Part shown: positions 11,662 through 22,399 of the stretch, piece by piece
Layout of the letters: each line of letters opens with the position of its first letter
How positions within the stretch are numbered: position 1 is the first letter of the stretch
Source: Larix kaempferi
Taxonomy: Eukaryota > Streptophyta > Pinopsida > Pinales > Pinaceae
Direction: 5' to 3'
DNA: 64,000 nt
NCBI GenBank assembly: GCA_027924585.1
Contig: BSBM01000994.1
Location: 12,099,001 to 12,163,000 of the forward strand
Notes under the pieces: model-generated
Database searches by the model: none
Told to the model about the DNA's origin: nothing
The model's input: the letters and a program-made list of their open reading frames with translations, nothing else
Translations under genes and position numbers: made by a program

Positions 11662-13819
11662 TGTAACACCCCTGGTTTGGAACCCCTAGTATAGCCATGC
11701 CAAGATGTAATTGTTGTTTAGAATGCTTGTGAGGCTAAACATTTTTCATTTTGTAAATATTAATACTAAAAATCCACAACTGGCTATGGTGAGGTAGTGC
11801 GTTGAAAAGATATGGGGCTTGTGTTTTCACCATAGACAGTAGGGGGGTTAGATGACTTAGGTGGGGAAAACCATGCAATGACCCTGTTAAATATTTATGT
11901 TCCTATAGTTTATCCTAAGTCATAAGCGATTTAAATGACACTATTTTATATTTTTAAAATGATAATTATTATTTAATTATGATTAAGTGGGATTTTGGTG
12001 TTTTTATGTTTTTACACAAAAATAAAAATAAAGATGGGAGAGCCCATGTGGGTTCCAGATTGCATACAAAATACTTATGCATGCCAGGAAAGTTGTGTGT
12101 GCCCCATCCTAAGAAAAAGTGTGGAAGAAAAGTGGAACTCCGAAGAAAAAAAAAGTGCCCATGCCTGGGTGTGTCTGGGAGAATACGGGAGGTAATTATT
12201 CTATGAGAACGAAAAATGATATGAATCCCTAAACTTGTGATCCAAATTGCTGATAATTTTCTACTTTAATTCTATCCATTTAATCTCTGGTCAATCTATG
12301 GAAGTGGAAAATGGTGTAAGCAGTTGACTTGGTGTATTTCTGAGCACAGATGAAAGTGATGTGTCTCACTGTTGTGCAGTCAGAATGAAATCGAGGTTAA
12401 GTACACTGTTTGGCATGGAATCGGATTTGGCTCAATTTTCCTACTTGCCAAGTGTTAATTATGAAAAAGTCTAGGAATTGGAGAGATGTCTGTCTTGTGA
12501 ATGCACAAGTCTCAGATCATGAGTGGTTTTTTGCTAAGATATTAAGGAGAAAAATTACCTACGATTGGGTGGAGCGTGGAATCCACAGATCGAGTTTCCC
12601 AATTCAAGTGTTTAACATATAAGTTTAATTCATGAGAATGGTGTTTTTAATTTTCAATGGTAATTAATCATGATAAAAATTTGCCATCGTTTTCTATTTA
12701 AATTTTTGGATCTTCATAAAAAGAAGGAATTCATGAGTTACTTGGTTGAATTGATGTACAAATAAATTGGTAAATGTTAAACTTTGCAATTTATTTGTTT
12801 TCATATTAACTTTATGGATTTGAAATAAAAAAAAATGAAGTCACAAATTTATGGGTTTAAATTTATGTATAATTCTTCCTTGCATTTGTTGAAATTTTAT
12901 ATATGACTGGAAATGTGATTATGGGAAATTATTTTTCATAGATGAACAAGTTATAAATGATATAAGTGAATATGAATTCTAGGAATTTAAGTTTCTAACA
13001 TATGCATACACCGTAAGGGTGATTTTGCATATCCATTACTTTTGTTTTTCTTCCATATAATGTTTTGGGCATACCCAACCCATGTACATTCTCCATTGAG
13101 ACATTTTTTTTATGCCCATCTAATTATTCTTTGCCAGAAAATGATTTTATGCCCACTAGTTGTAAATCAGGCCAAGAAACAATTTTTAAGTGTTGCATAA
13201 TTTCTATATTAAAAGTCAAAACAGTTTTTTATACATAACTGAAATTGCATGTTTTATGAACAATTTGTATGCCATTAAATGATAGAACCAAAGTTAAAAC
13301 ATTATTCCTCAAATTTAGTGAATTTGAATTTTCGTCAGAGTTCCTTTATGCCACAGTTATCTCTGTCACGATTCATTTCTATCTCAGTTATTTCTACCAT
13401 AGTTCATTTCTGTCACAATTCATTTCTCTCATAGTTATGTCTATCACAGTTCATTTCTGTCACGGTTATTTCTTTCATAGTTCATTCTGTCATAGTTCAT
13501 TTCCATCTCAATTCATTTTCCGTCACAGTCCATTTTTTGTCACAGTTCATTTTCGCCGCAGTTCATTTCCATAGAAGTTCATTTCCATCACATTTCATCT
13601 CTATTGCAGTTCATTTTCGCCGCAGTTCATTTCCATAGAAGTTCATTTCCATCACATTTCATCTCTATTGTAGTTCATCTCCGACACAGTTAATTTCTGT
13701 CACATTTAATCTTTGTCGCAGTTCATATCTATCACAATTCATACTCCCCAATTCTCAGGAACATGTTACTCCACAGTTCCTAGGAAGGACTATACTACAC
13801 AGTTATTTTTGTGTCATAG
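11662..13819 (+). repeat. G1 3' LTR, truncated by E3
   Basis: It starts TGTAACACCCCTGGTTTGG after the polypurine tract and runs parallel to the 5' LTR from 12,568 on. It stops at GTGTCATAG, where E3 begins (TGTAAC from 13,820). A further local duplication of about 65 bases, GCCGCAGTTCATTTCCATAG and what follows, occurs at about 13,555-13,685. Small open frames at 11,979-12,206 and 12,410-12,622 are not supported. Confidence 0.82.
13330..13760. repeat. Tandem array in the G1 3' LTR
   Basis: This is the same GTCACAGTTCATTTCT-like unit as at 5,015-5,365, with its own local duplication near 13,555-13,685. The open frame 13,269-13,574 reads through the repeat and is not a gene. Confidence 0.85.
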
Positions 13820-13820
13820 T

Positions 13821-13825
13821 GTAAC
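13821..13825. repeat. Target-site duplication of E2, left (GTAAC)
   Basis: GTAAC stands immediately before TGTTAGCACTC and again immediately after the final TTAACA at 26,743-26,747. This fixes both ends of E2. Confidence 0.88.
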
Positions 13826-14502
13826 TGTTAGCACTCAAATTGTGCTGAATGCTATGGTACCTTTTGCCATGGGTGGAAAGAAGGCGATGACGGCTGAGAT
13901 TGAATACCTCGAGGATCGATGGTCCCAAGCCCACTGTGCGAACGAAGATGTAGGAAATATACCATAATGAGCAGGTGGTAATCAGTGGGCAAGTGATGAA
14001 ATGAATCAACAATAGAGATCGGCATATAGAAAGATATATGGTGCACAGTCCCCGCGCTGATCCAACAAGTGTGAAGCATGTCATGTTTCAAATCACTGCG
14101 GTTGAGTTATGTATTGTGCAACTATCAATGACACAGATTCTCTAAGGGAAAATCAAAGGCCCGAGATCACCGCGCTGAGTTTTCTCGTCAGTGATTTAGC
14201 TGCATCTCAAATCGGCACGGTCGATGAAATTAAAACCATCAAACCACTGAGTTTTGGGTAGGAAAAGATCAATGATGGACATGGATTTACCATCGCCACA
14301 CTTGGAAGGACGATAAGGCATCCAACTTTATAAAAGCTAGAGTGGTGCAGAGACTTGGATTTCACCTGTATCAGATACATCGGAAAGTGAAGGAACCTGA
14401 TCCCGCAGAGCCGACCAACCAACCAAAAGTTCAGGAGGATTGTCCAGGTGTCGGACCACAAGGTTGGATTTGTCTTTTCCTATTTTCCATGAAATGTTTT
14501 GA

Positions 14503-17500
14503 ATGGAGGAAGTAGGATATTCCCCTGGTGTTGAATCCCCATTCACCGGTCCCCGGTGGGAGGACAAAGATGGTCACATATACGACACCATACTGGAAAA
14601 CATCTCCGTGGATATGGCCAAAGAAAGGTTGGTGGTTATAAGGGGCAGGCGGATAGACGTCCACAATGTTTATCAATCCTTCTTTCATGTGTTCACCATT
14701 ACCTAGATCCCCAACTGTCCCGAATTCGTCGAGTGGTGTGCCACAAATTATTCCGTCGAGCAGAAAGTAATCCTAAACATCTCTGGCACTAAATCCCTCT
14801 GCTCAATAAAATCCCCGACAGTTAGAAAGGCCTTAGCCATCCATGATGAATTTGGTCAAAAATCCCTAGAATACCGAATGGAAGACCCGGTTCAGTACTT
14901 TCATCTATCCCCTGAGGAACTCAAGCAGAGTTTTTACCATGATGCTCTAGTACCAAATGCCTTCTTCCTAGGTTTACCCTTCCCCAACAAGGTCAGTCTA
15001 TTCAGAGAGGAGCGACTAGGAGGTTCCAGAAAACTAGTTAGTTTAATATTCGTCTTGATTTCCTGCCCTATAGAGCAAACGGACCCTTCTTCTTTTGTCC
15101 AGACAGCATGATTGAGGTTCGATGATTCCCTAGCTGAGTGTATCCATTCTCAGTTGATTGTTTTCCCTAAGACAAGGTCATTCAGATTTCAGTCTTATTT
15201 GTTGAAGATTTTCCTAGTGGCAGTTGAAGACAACCTACAGTTATCTGGACTGAAAATTACCAAAGAAATTATTTAGATTACATGCCTTTCATGAATGACT
15301 TGATGGCGCGGGTGTATCATGCCTTTTTTCAGAAACGTTTTCCTAGAGTGCTTCCAGAGATGAAGGACTTGCTACAACCCCCTATGGAAAAAGGGATTGG
15401 AGACTGGTTTCTGCTAAAACATGGAACCATAATTAGAGTCTATGGTTTCTCACATCCACCATATGTACTCCCTGCATTTCTAACACCTAGGTTGTTCCAT
15501 CTATACTTTATAAGGTAGAAGCTAATAGCTGAACGGGAACATTTCATAGATATCAAGAAGTCATCTGACATAACTTTCCCTTGGACCATGGGTTCCTTTG
15601 TGATCAAGCACAAGACGACCCTCTCAGTGGTAGAAAGGGTTGTGAAAGACCTAGGACTACCATCCCAAGTTGCATTGAACTATGATCCACATCACATAAT
15701 CTTGGAAAGAAGGAGAGCAGCTGCCAGAAAAGGATATGATCATGTTGAGATGCCTGGAATGCCTGAGAAATCCAATTGGTTGGAATATGTGGATCAAGGA
15801 TCGATGGAGGTTGATGATCCGGATGTCTCTCAAACTCTAAAATTCCTTTTTTAGGTAAAGGCCACTTCCTCGGGGGATGTTAGCCCTATGGATGTAGATA
15901 GTGATCCGAAGAGAGTTGTTAAAAGGCAGAAACTAGAGGGAGAAGGTCAGCAAGTAGTGCAGATACAAGAAGAGAAAGCTAAGAAAAAAGAGTTCAAGTT
16001 TCTCATGCCTCATTATGAAGTAAAGGAGCACGTGTTTGGAAAACCGCCCAAAGAGCCTACAGGAGCAGTTATCACCAGGACCCAGTTGTTGGAAGGTTAT
16101 GATGAAAATGTTGAAAACATACCAGCAGAAGCCAAATTATATTCCGAAGTAAGGAAAATGGGCAAGAAAGACGTGGCCTTAGTTACTAGCCGAAATCTTG
16201 CCTATAACACATTGAACCTGGCCATGGCTACAAAGAGCAAAGCTATAGAGGTGAAACTAAATATGGAAGACATCCCTATCCCTGGTATCTTAATTTACAC
16301 AAAGAGACAGGGGAAGTCATCTACAATCCATTATTGAAGGTTTTGATAGAGCTATCTAAAGTGCAGACCTTTAAGTCCAAGATCCAGAAGTAGTTGGGGC
16401 TCGAGAAAGCAAAAAACAAGTCCCTGAGGATGCAGGAAAAGAAGCACCAAACGCAGCTGCTGGAAAATGAGACTGAGGAGGACAGAAAGAAAAACATCTA
16501 TGAATTTCTAAATGGGAAGGACCAAGAGATCTTGACATTAAAAAATCAATTGAAAATCCCCGCCACTAAGTTGGGAAGTAGTTCTGAAATACCGAAGCTG
16601 GAAGAGGAGAAAGAGAAATTGAAAGGAGAGTTGTTAGACGGTAAGGATAAGTTGGTGGAGCTTGAGGAAAGGGAAAAGAAAATTAAGTTTGATATAGCTT
16701 TTATAGAGACTGGTGTAGACTCATGGAAGGCCCGGTTTGAGGAGCTAGAGAGGAAGATGAACACAAGGGAAGGAGCAGTGGGACAAGAGGTCTCTACCTT
16801 TGTTGCAGCTGGGGAATTTTCCTTAGTAATTCAGATAGCTGAGGCCAGCCTGGAAGATGTTGGACTGGTCAGATTAGAGAAATAGGTTGCCAATTTGAGA
16901 GTTTTGAAGGATGTTGTAGAAAAACAAAAGGAGGCTTGGGAAACCATGTACCAGGATGCACAGTCTGAACTTGATAACTTGAAGGAATAGGTAATAGGGA
17001 AGAAGGTGCTACAGGAGGCTAGGAGAATCATATGGGATGACATCATAAAATAGGCTGATGATCTAAGGCCATACCTAAATTTTATATTGGATAAAGGAGT
17101 GGTAGTAAAATTGGCTCAACAAGGTGTGACACTGGCGAAAGAAAGGTTGAACAAAAAGCCTCTAGAACATGCCTAGAATGCAGTTGAATTCCTGGGTGGC
17201 CTATCAGATGAGCAAACTGCAGCTATAAATGTCGAGGACAGAGTGTCAATAATCTTAATAGCTAAGAAGGTCATTAATAAACACCAGCAAGTCCAGGTTG
17301 TTCTGTCAAGAATTGATATCATATCAACCCAAGCACGACTCTTTAGAGAAGCCTTTGATCCTTTGTTCGTAAATGGGCTGCCTCCCTTTTGGGATGAAGA
17401 TGGAAGCATGATAATGAAAGCTGAATACAGATCTAAGTTGTGGGACCACAGAGTGAGTGAAGATGGTATCCTCGGCAGTGATTCTCCTTTGACAGGTGGC

Positions 17501-17704
17501 GCATTAGTTGATGCACTGAAGGGTGATTTTGAACTGGCAGTAACTTTCAGAGAGGCTAGAACTCTTCACGAGGGTTATTCATATATTGAGCACAATGAAC
17601 TGAGAATATTACTCAAAGAGCTCGCTTCTCAAGATTTACCTTCACTCGAACACTGGAAGCTAGTCGAGAAATATGGAAAAGTGAAGTTAAAACTGGGAGG
17701 GTGA
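14503..17704 (+). pseudogene. U3-encoded long frame, copy A (5' LTR)
   Basis: This is the 5' LTR copy of the frame described at 22,400-25,651. The protein family is not recognised. It opens with the same ATG context and ends with the same KVKLKLGG-type C terminus and TGA. Unlike the other copy, it is broken by a ~48 base in-frame deletion and by two frame changes (near 15,270 and 16,300). Stops at 14,704, 15,852, 16,391 and 16,883 are TAG where the partner has CAG; that at 15,516 is TAG for TGG. Copy A preserves a likely nuclear signal (PKRVVKRQK, near 15,906) that is a stop in the partner. The TAG at 16,988 is shared by both copies. Confidence 0.75.
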
Positions 17705-17999
17705 AATGGTGCAGGGGAAACAGAAAAGCATCTAGCATATATGTATCCAGGAATTGGAGAGCTCATGAAAGCAATCCGGCTGGCAGCTACATTTTTCTAT
17801 TTTTGTACTTTTGTTTAAAATAGTTGGATTCTGTAGAGAAGAGGCAATGTAATTATAAATGGTAGTTAAAATCTGTCTTGTAGACATTTGTTTAAGGATA
17901 GCAACAACAAACGATATCCGTTTTGGCTGTTCGATAGGTGTCAATTGGTTGTAACTAATTTCTGTTGAGAAGGAGCCAAGTGTAGAGCTCAAGGCCACC

Positions 18000-18007
18000 T
18001 ATATATA
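18000..18007 (+). promoter_or_regulatory. E2 5' LTR TATA box
   Basis: TATATATA in the context GGCCACC-TATATATA-CAG, with a plausible transcript start near 18,035. The 3' LTR has TATATA in the same context at 25,949-25,954. This would make 13,826 to ~18,035 the U3 region, so the long frame is in U3. The position is inferred from sequence only. Confidence 0.55.
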
Positions 18008-18794
18008 CAGTTGTAATCAGAGACACAAGTGTTGAAAAATATTATGAGAAAGTATTTGTGTTTTGATGATCAGTTTGTAATAAATTTTCTTGGAGATGTT
18101 TAATAGAATTTGCAGAGCATGATGCCTGTGGTTTTTGACAAGGATTCCTGTGTAATTGGTCTGGTAGTCTGTACCTTTCTTTTTCCCTTGTGCAAATGTG
18201 TTTCTATCTTTTGTTATTCCATTCTGTGATATTTCATTCATGCTTGGATCAGGGTGACAATTAAGTAGAATTCATAGAGATTATGCTCTGCTTATCTTAT
18301 TCCGAGTGTTTCACCAAATATATTCTGGTAAAGTTGATGTAGGATTCATCCTTGTTAGATGCCTTACATTGATGGACTGTTTTCTTCTCTCTTCTATTCC
18401 ACAAATTAAATCTCTTTGACTACTATCTGCTTGCTACGTTGCCCTTGTGAATGCATTCGCTAAATCTATGTGAATAATGTTTGCAGAACCAATTAAATGT
18501 GACTCCATCACCCCAAATGAAATCCATGCGTTTTCAACCAAATAGCTCTTAAATCGTTTTTGGTTCCATAAACAGAAATCTGATCTTCTGTGCATTGTTG
18601 TAATTGAATATCTTTAATGTTAAATGCTGGTGTATGTTTTTGCTGATTGATAGCTTTGAATATTTCCAGTATTCTATGAGTTTATAGAGAGAGCCCTCTC
18701 TGATTATGTTTGATCATAAGCGTAAACCAAAGATTGGCTAGTGGTTACCCGAGATTACCCTCTTTCAGCCTTGGGGGTCAGTTTTGTGTTAACA

Positions 18795-18818
18795 AATTGG
18801 CATCATTGCCAGGGAACG
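18795..18818 (+). other. E2 primer-binding site (Asp tRNA type)
   Basis: Two bases after the LTR end comes TTGGCATCATTGCCAGGGA. It resembles TGGCGCCGTTGCCGGGGA, the Asp-tRNA-type PBS of Athila-like plant gypsy elements, with a few transitions. This confirms the LTR end and the plus orientation. Confidence 0.7.
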
Positions 18819-19537
18819 TGAGTTGTTTATCGAGCCCTGGAAGAACGACATACCTATCCGAAATTTCAAAGAATAAGAGAAATCCTTGTGGGAAAACAGA
18901 GATCTCCGCATTTTCAAGAAAGTTGAAGAATTTTTCCCTGGCGACTCCACTTATTGAGACCAGACAATTCAAGAAAACTCTATTCGAGAAAGATCAGTAC
19001 GCCGAAATATACTACTGAAGAATTTCTAAAGTCATCTTGGCCCTGAGAAAGATTCATACGAGAGGTTTAATCATCCCTGAGAGAATGAAAAAGGGGCAGA
19101 TCTGAATGTTGATGGTGAACAACAATCAGACAATGAGCAGGCTGTACCATTCACTTGGAAACTCCACTCAAGATTCAATTCAAGTTGTAGACTCCAGTAG
19201 AGAATGAGCTCAACCACCTTCAAAATGGAAGAATCAAGGTTCAGGTATCAAAGCATCAGTCCCTTCAAAGTAATATTGTTGTTCTGTATCCATCTCCTTT
19301 TACCTCTATGTATATATATCAAGAAATTTTGTTCCACTGAAGAAATCTAGGTCATGAGAGACTCTCTTTTGTATATCCTTCTCTAGATCTTATAGATGTA
19401 TATCCTCCTTCAAACCCTAGAGCTGATCCCATTCTTCTTCTAAAACATACAAGATCCATAGCTAGCCTTGAAATCCCCATGAGAATGAGGCTGAAGAGGT
19501 TCCCCCTGTACATATTCCTTTTCCTCCCAGATCTTAG
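18819..19537 (+). other. E2 leader between PBS and gag
   Basis: About 720 bases with no convincing coding signal. The open frame at 18,710-19,018 spans the LTR/PBS junction and is not supported. An in-frame TAG stands directly before the gag ATG. Confidence 0.55.
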
Positions 19538-21424
19538 ATGAGATATGGCCCTTTAAAGCTGCCCCCTTTTCTTCATGAATACCCTCCCAAATACCACAAA
19601 TACCTTCCCAAATTTGATGGAGAATCCGAAAACCTAATTGCTGAGAAACATCTTCAAGGCTTTGAACATTTTCTAGATCTTTTTGAAGTGGAGCATGATG
19701 ATGTTTGTATGAGGGATTTCGCCCAATCCTTCCAAGGATATGTGAAGAAATGGTTTAGCTGTTTGCAGCTTGAGTCTATAGACACATGGCAGGGGTTTTC
19801 TGATGTTTTCTTGTAATTTTGGGGTAAGAGAAGATCATGGGACCTAGTGCTTTCAGAATTTTACTCCATGAGAGTGCAGGAAGGGGAAATCATGTCCAAT
19901 ATGAACAGAAGGTTTGCAAGTTTTTATTTTGATATGCCGAGGGAAATTCGACCCATAGAGAATGCCGCCAAGTTACACTATGCATCTATCTTTCCTTCTG
20001 ATTTATCTTTTCTTCTTTTGGAGAGAAGGTCTTCAAATCTGCAGCATATGTTTATTGATGCTTTGGAGGTTGCAAAAAACCTTAGAGTGTCTAGAAAATT
20101 ATCAAGTAAATATAATGATGAAAAGATTGAAGAGGAATCTGGATTCAAAGAGAGGCATGAACAAGGAGAACTTGCTTTGCATTCCAGTATTTCCCAGGAT
20201 ATACAGAGAGATGATCATCCTGGTGATGCACCATAAGAAGGCAATTCTGATTCGTTTAAGGAAAATTACAATCAGCCTGCTAAAAGTTCTGGTGGTAATA
20301 ATATTAAAAAGAATTTTAATCCACCCAAGTATGATGAGTATGATGATTGTGAAGAAGACTGCTCAGGTATTGAGTTAGCTGAAAACTTTACAAGTTCCAG
20401 GACAGTTAGTGAAGAAAATATGGTCATTGTCCATGACCAAACCTCTGAAAATAAACATGTTGAAAGTGATTGCTTACCCCTCTGTTATGCCTCATTGGAA
20501 TTGATAAAACAAAGAATCAGGGCTTCTAATAAAAAACAAAAGTCTAAAATGGAAAGCTTCCAATTATTTTTTGAGAGTGAGGATAAAGAGGAGAGGCAAG
20601 TGTGTAATAAATCCCAAGAAGCAGAAATTTGCCATAGGGAAGAGAAGTACCAAACAGAAAATCAAATCCCTCTTTCAAATTCAAAAATTTTCTATCAAAA
20701 AGAGTTTGTTGCGCTTAATTTTATTGAAAAATTTAATGATATTTCTACTGTGTTTGATAGAGGAGGGCAACTTCCAAATTCTGAGATTTTGGATAAAATT
20801 GGTGATGACCTTCATATCTATGCTCCCGAGAGGGATGAAAATTTTCTTCAGTTTTTCCAGTTGTCATATGATTTAGAAGAAGATCATAATAGTCAAATGA
20901 GATCTTCTCCATGTCATCCGACTTCAGATTCTTGTTTCCTAGAAGGAATTGTTTTCTTTAATACATTTGAAGGTCATGATACCATTTCGATTGAAACCCA
21001 AGAAGAGATTCAGTTCTATTAGGCTGATGTACATATGTTTGATTGTCCAATACCTCCTGATAAAGAAAATGAATACGCTTTTCAAAATCTTTATGAAACT
21101 GAGTTTGGTAGATGGCAAGTAGGATTGCAGTTTGATTGGCGTTTTTGTGACATAGATAATGTGAACAATCAGCAAGAACCCATTGAAGAGGATCTCATGA
21201 TTGGTCATAAAGATGTAGGACTCTTCCATTTTATTGAAGAAACTTTTGCTAAATTGCTGGAATCATCAGAGAAGACGGAGGCTATGTCGTTCAAGAATGC
21301 AGGGATTGAAAAATATTTTCAATTGGGGTTATCATTTGCTAAGTTCTTTTTTTAGGTTGGAGAGGCTAAATCCGAATTTCAGTCTGGAAGTCATTTGCTT
21401 GACTGGCTTCATTGGGAATCTGTG
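19538..21424 (+). pseudogene. gag: E2 gag-like frame
   Basis: This is the structural Gag protein that would form the particle. One reading frame of about 629 codons runs from the ATG at 19,538 (right after an in-frame TAG) to the TGA near 21,424, with no frameshift. Four internal stops fall at about 19,814, 20,234, 21,020 and 21,353. Residues 1-230 match the plant Retrotrans_gag pattern: PKFDGES, HLQGFEHFLDLFEVEH, a WF pair in GYVKKWFSCLQ, SIDTWQGFSDVFL, then LSEFYSMRVQEGEIM and NRRFASF. The C-terminal 400 residues are acidic, rich in Asp/Glu/Ser, and not recognised. I saw no CCHC knuckle. Normally pol would follow; here the frame ends 300 bases before the 3' LTR. Confidence 0.8.
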
Positions 21425-21722
21425 ATCACCTGAGTTGGTCCTTATGCTCAGTGAGTAGGTAGGAAATCGGTTGTATATAACTAAGCTTGAAGGTCAAGCA
21501 TTTTCATTAATTTCAGTAATGTAAGATAGGTAGGAAGAATAAGTTTGCTCAGCAAGCGTTTTTAGTATATATAGTGATATTTGTTTAGTTGCGATTTTTG
21601 GATGGAAGACAGATTGCAGGTTACAGTGGACAGGATTGCGAGCCGCCCAATGGATCAGGCACTTAGTCTACGAGCGTTCTTCGCTACCTCGCTGGGAGGA
21701 TAGAATCCCCGTTGGAGCCAGT
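21425..21722 (+). other. E2 gag-to-LTR spacer with weak polypurine tract
   Basis: The stretch is non-coding. GGGAGGATAGAA at about 21,698-21,709 is the best purine run near the 3' LTR start at 21,723. It is short and lies ~13 bases away, so the tract is degenerate or unusual. Confidence 0.4.
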
Positions 21723-22399
21723 TGTTAGCACTCAAATTGTGTTGAATGCTATGTAAGCTTTTGGTGTGGGTGGAAAGAAGGTGATGACGGCTGAGATTGA
21801 ATACCTTGAAGATCGACGGTCCCAATCCCACTACGTGAACGAAGATGTAGGCAATATAGCATAATGAGCTAGTGGTACTCGGCAGACAAGTGATGAATTC
21901 AATCGACGATGGAGATTGGCGTATAGAAAGATCTATGGTGCATAGTCCCTGCACTAATCTAACAAGCGCGAAGCATGCTATGTTTCAAATCGCCATGGTC
22001 GAGTTATGTATTGTGCAACTATCAATGGCACCGATTCGCCAAGGGAAAATCAAAGGCCCGAGATCACCGCGTTGATTTTTCTTGCCGATGATTTAGCCGC
22101 ATCTCAAATCGGCGTGGTCAGTGAAATTAAAACCATCAAACCGTTGAGGTTTGGGTGGAAAAATATCAACGATGGATATGGATTTACCATCGCCACACTT
22201 GGAAGGACGATAAGGCATCCAACTTTATAAAAGCCATAGTGGTGCAGAGACTTGGATCCCACCTGTATCAGATACATTGAAAAGCAAAGGAACTTGATCT
22301 CGCAGAGCCGACCAACCAAACAGAAGTTCAGGAGGATTGTCCAGGTGTCGGACCACCAGGTTGGTTTTGTCTTTTCCTATTTTTTGTGAAATTGTTTGA

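Larger units (their letters stand above)
1..13819 (+). mobile_element. Ty3/gypsy chromovirus G1, degenerate, interrupted by later insertions
   Basis: The whole element reads in plant chromovirus order: 5' LTR (its first ~0.9 kb lies outside the window), initiator-Met PBS at about 5,999, gag, protease, RT, RNase H, integrase with a chromodomain-like tail, polypurine tract before 11,662, then a 3' LTR. The LTRs are recognised because 1-304 plus 4,559-5,440 runs parallel to about 12,568-13,819. Three later insertions interrupt it: a solo LTR at 305-4,558, a ~0.8 kb DNA-transposon-like piece near 9.2-9.97 kb, and E3/E2 from 13,820. All coding parts carry stops and frameshifts, so the copy is dead. 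The last ~550 bases of the 3' LTR were not found elsewhere in the window. Confidence 0.85.
13826..18794 (+). repeat. E2 5' LTR (4,969 bp)
   Basis: It starts TGTTAGCACTCAAATTG and ends GTGTTAACA. It carries the U3 reading frame (copy A), a TATA box at 18,000 and an R/U5 part of about 0.76 kb. Compared with the 3' LTR it has a ~48 base deletion near 15,016 and single-base indels near 15,270 and 16,300. Confidence 0.88.

Noticed and set aside
13803-14688. Minus-strand frames overlapping the E2 LTR start
   Set aside because: They are antisense to the U3 frame or its upstream region and are shared between LTRs only because the LTRs are duplicates.
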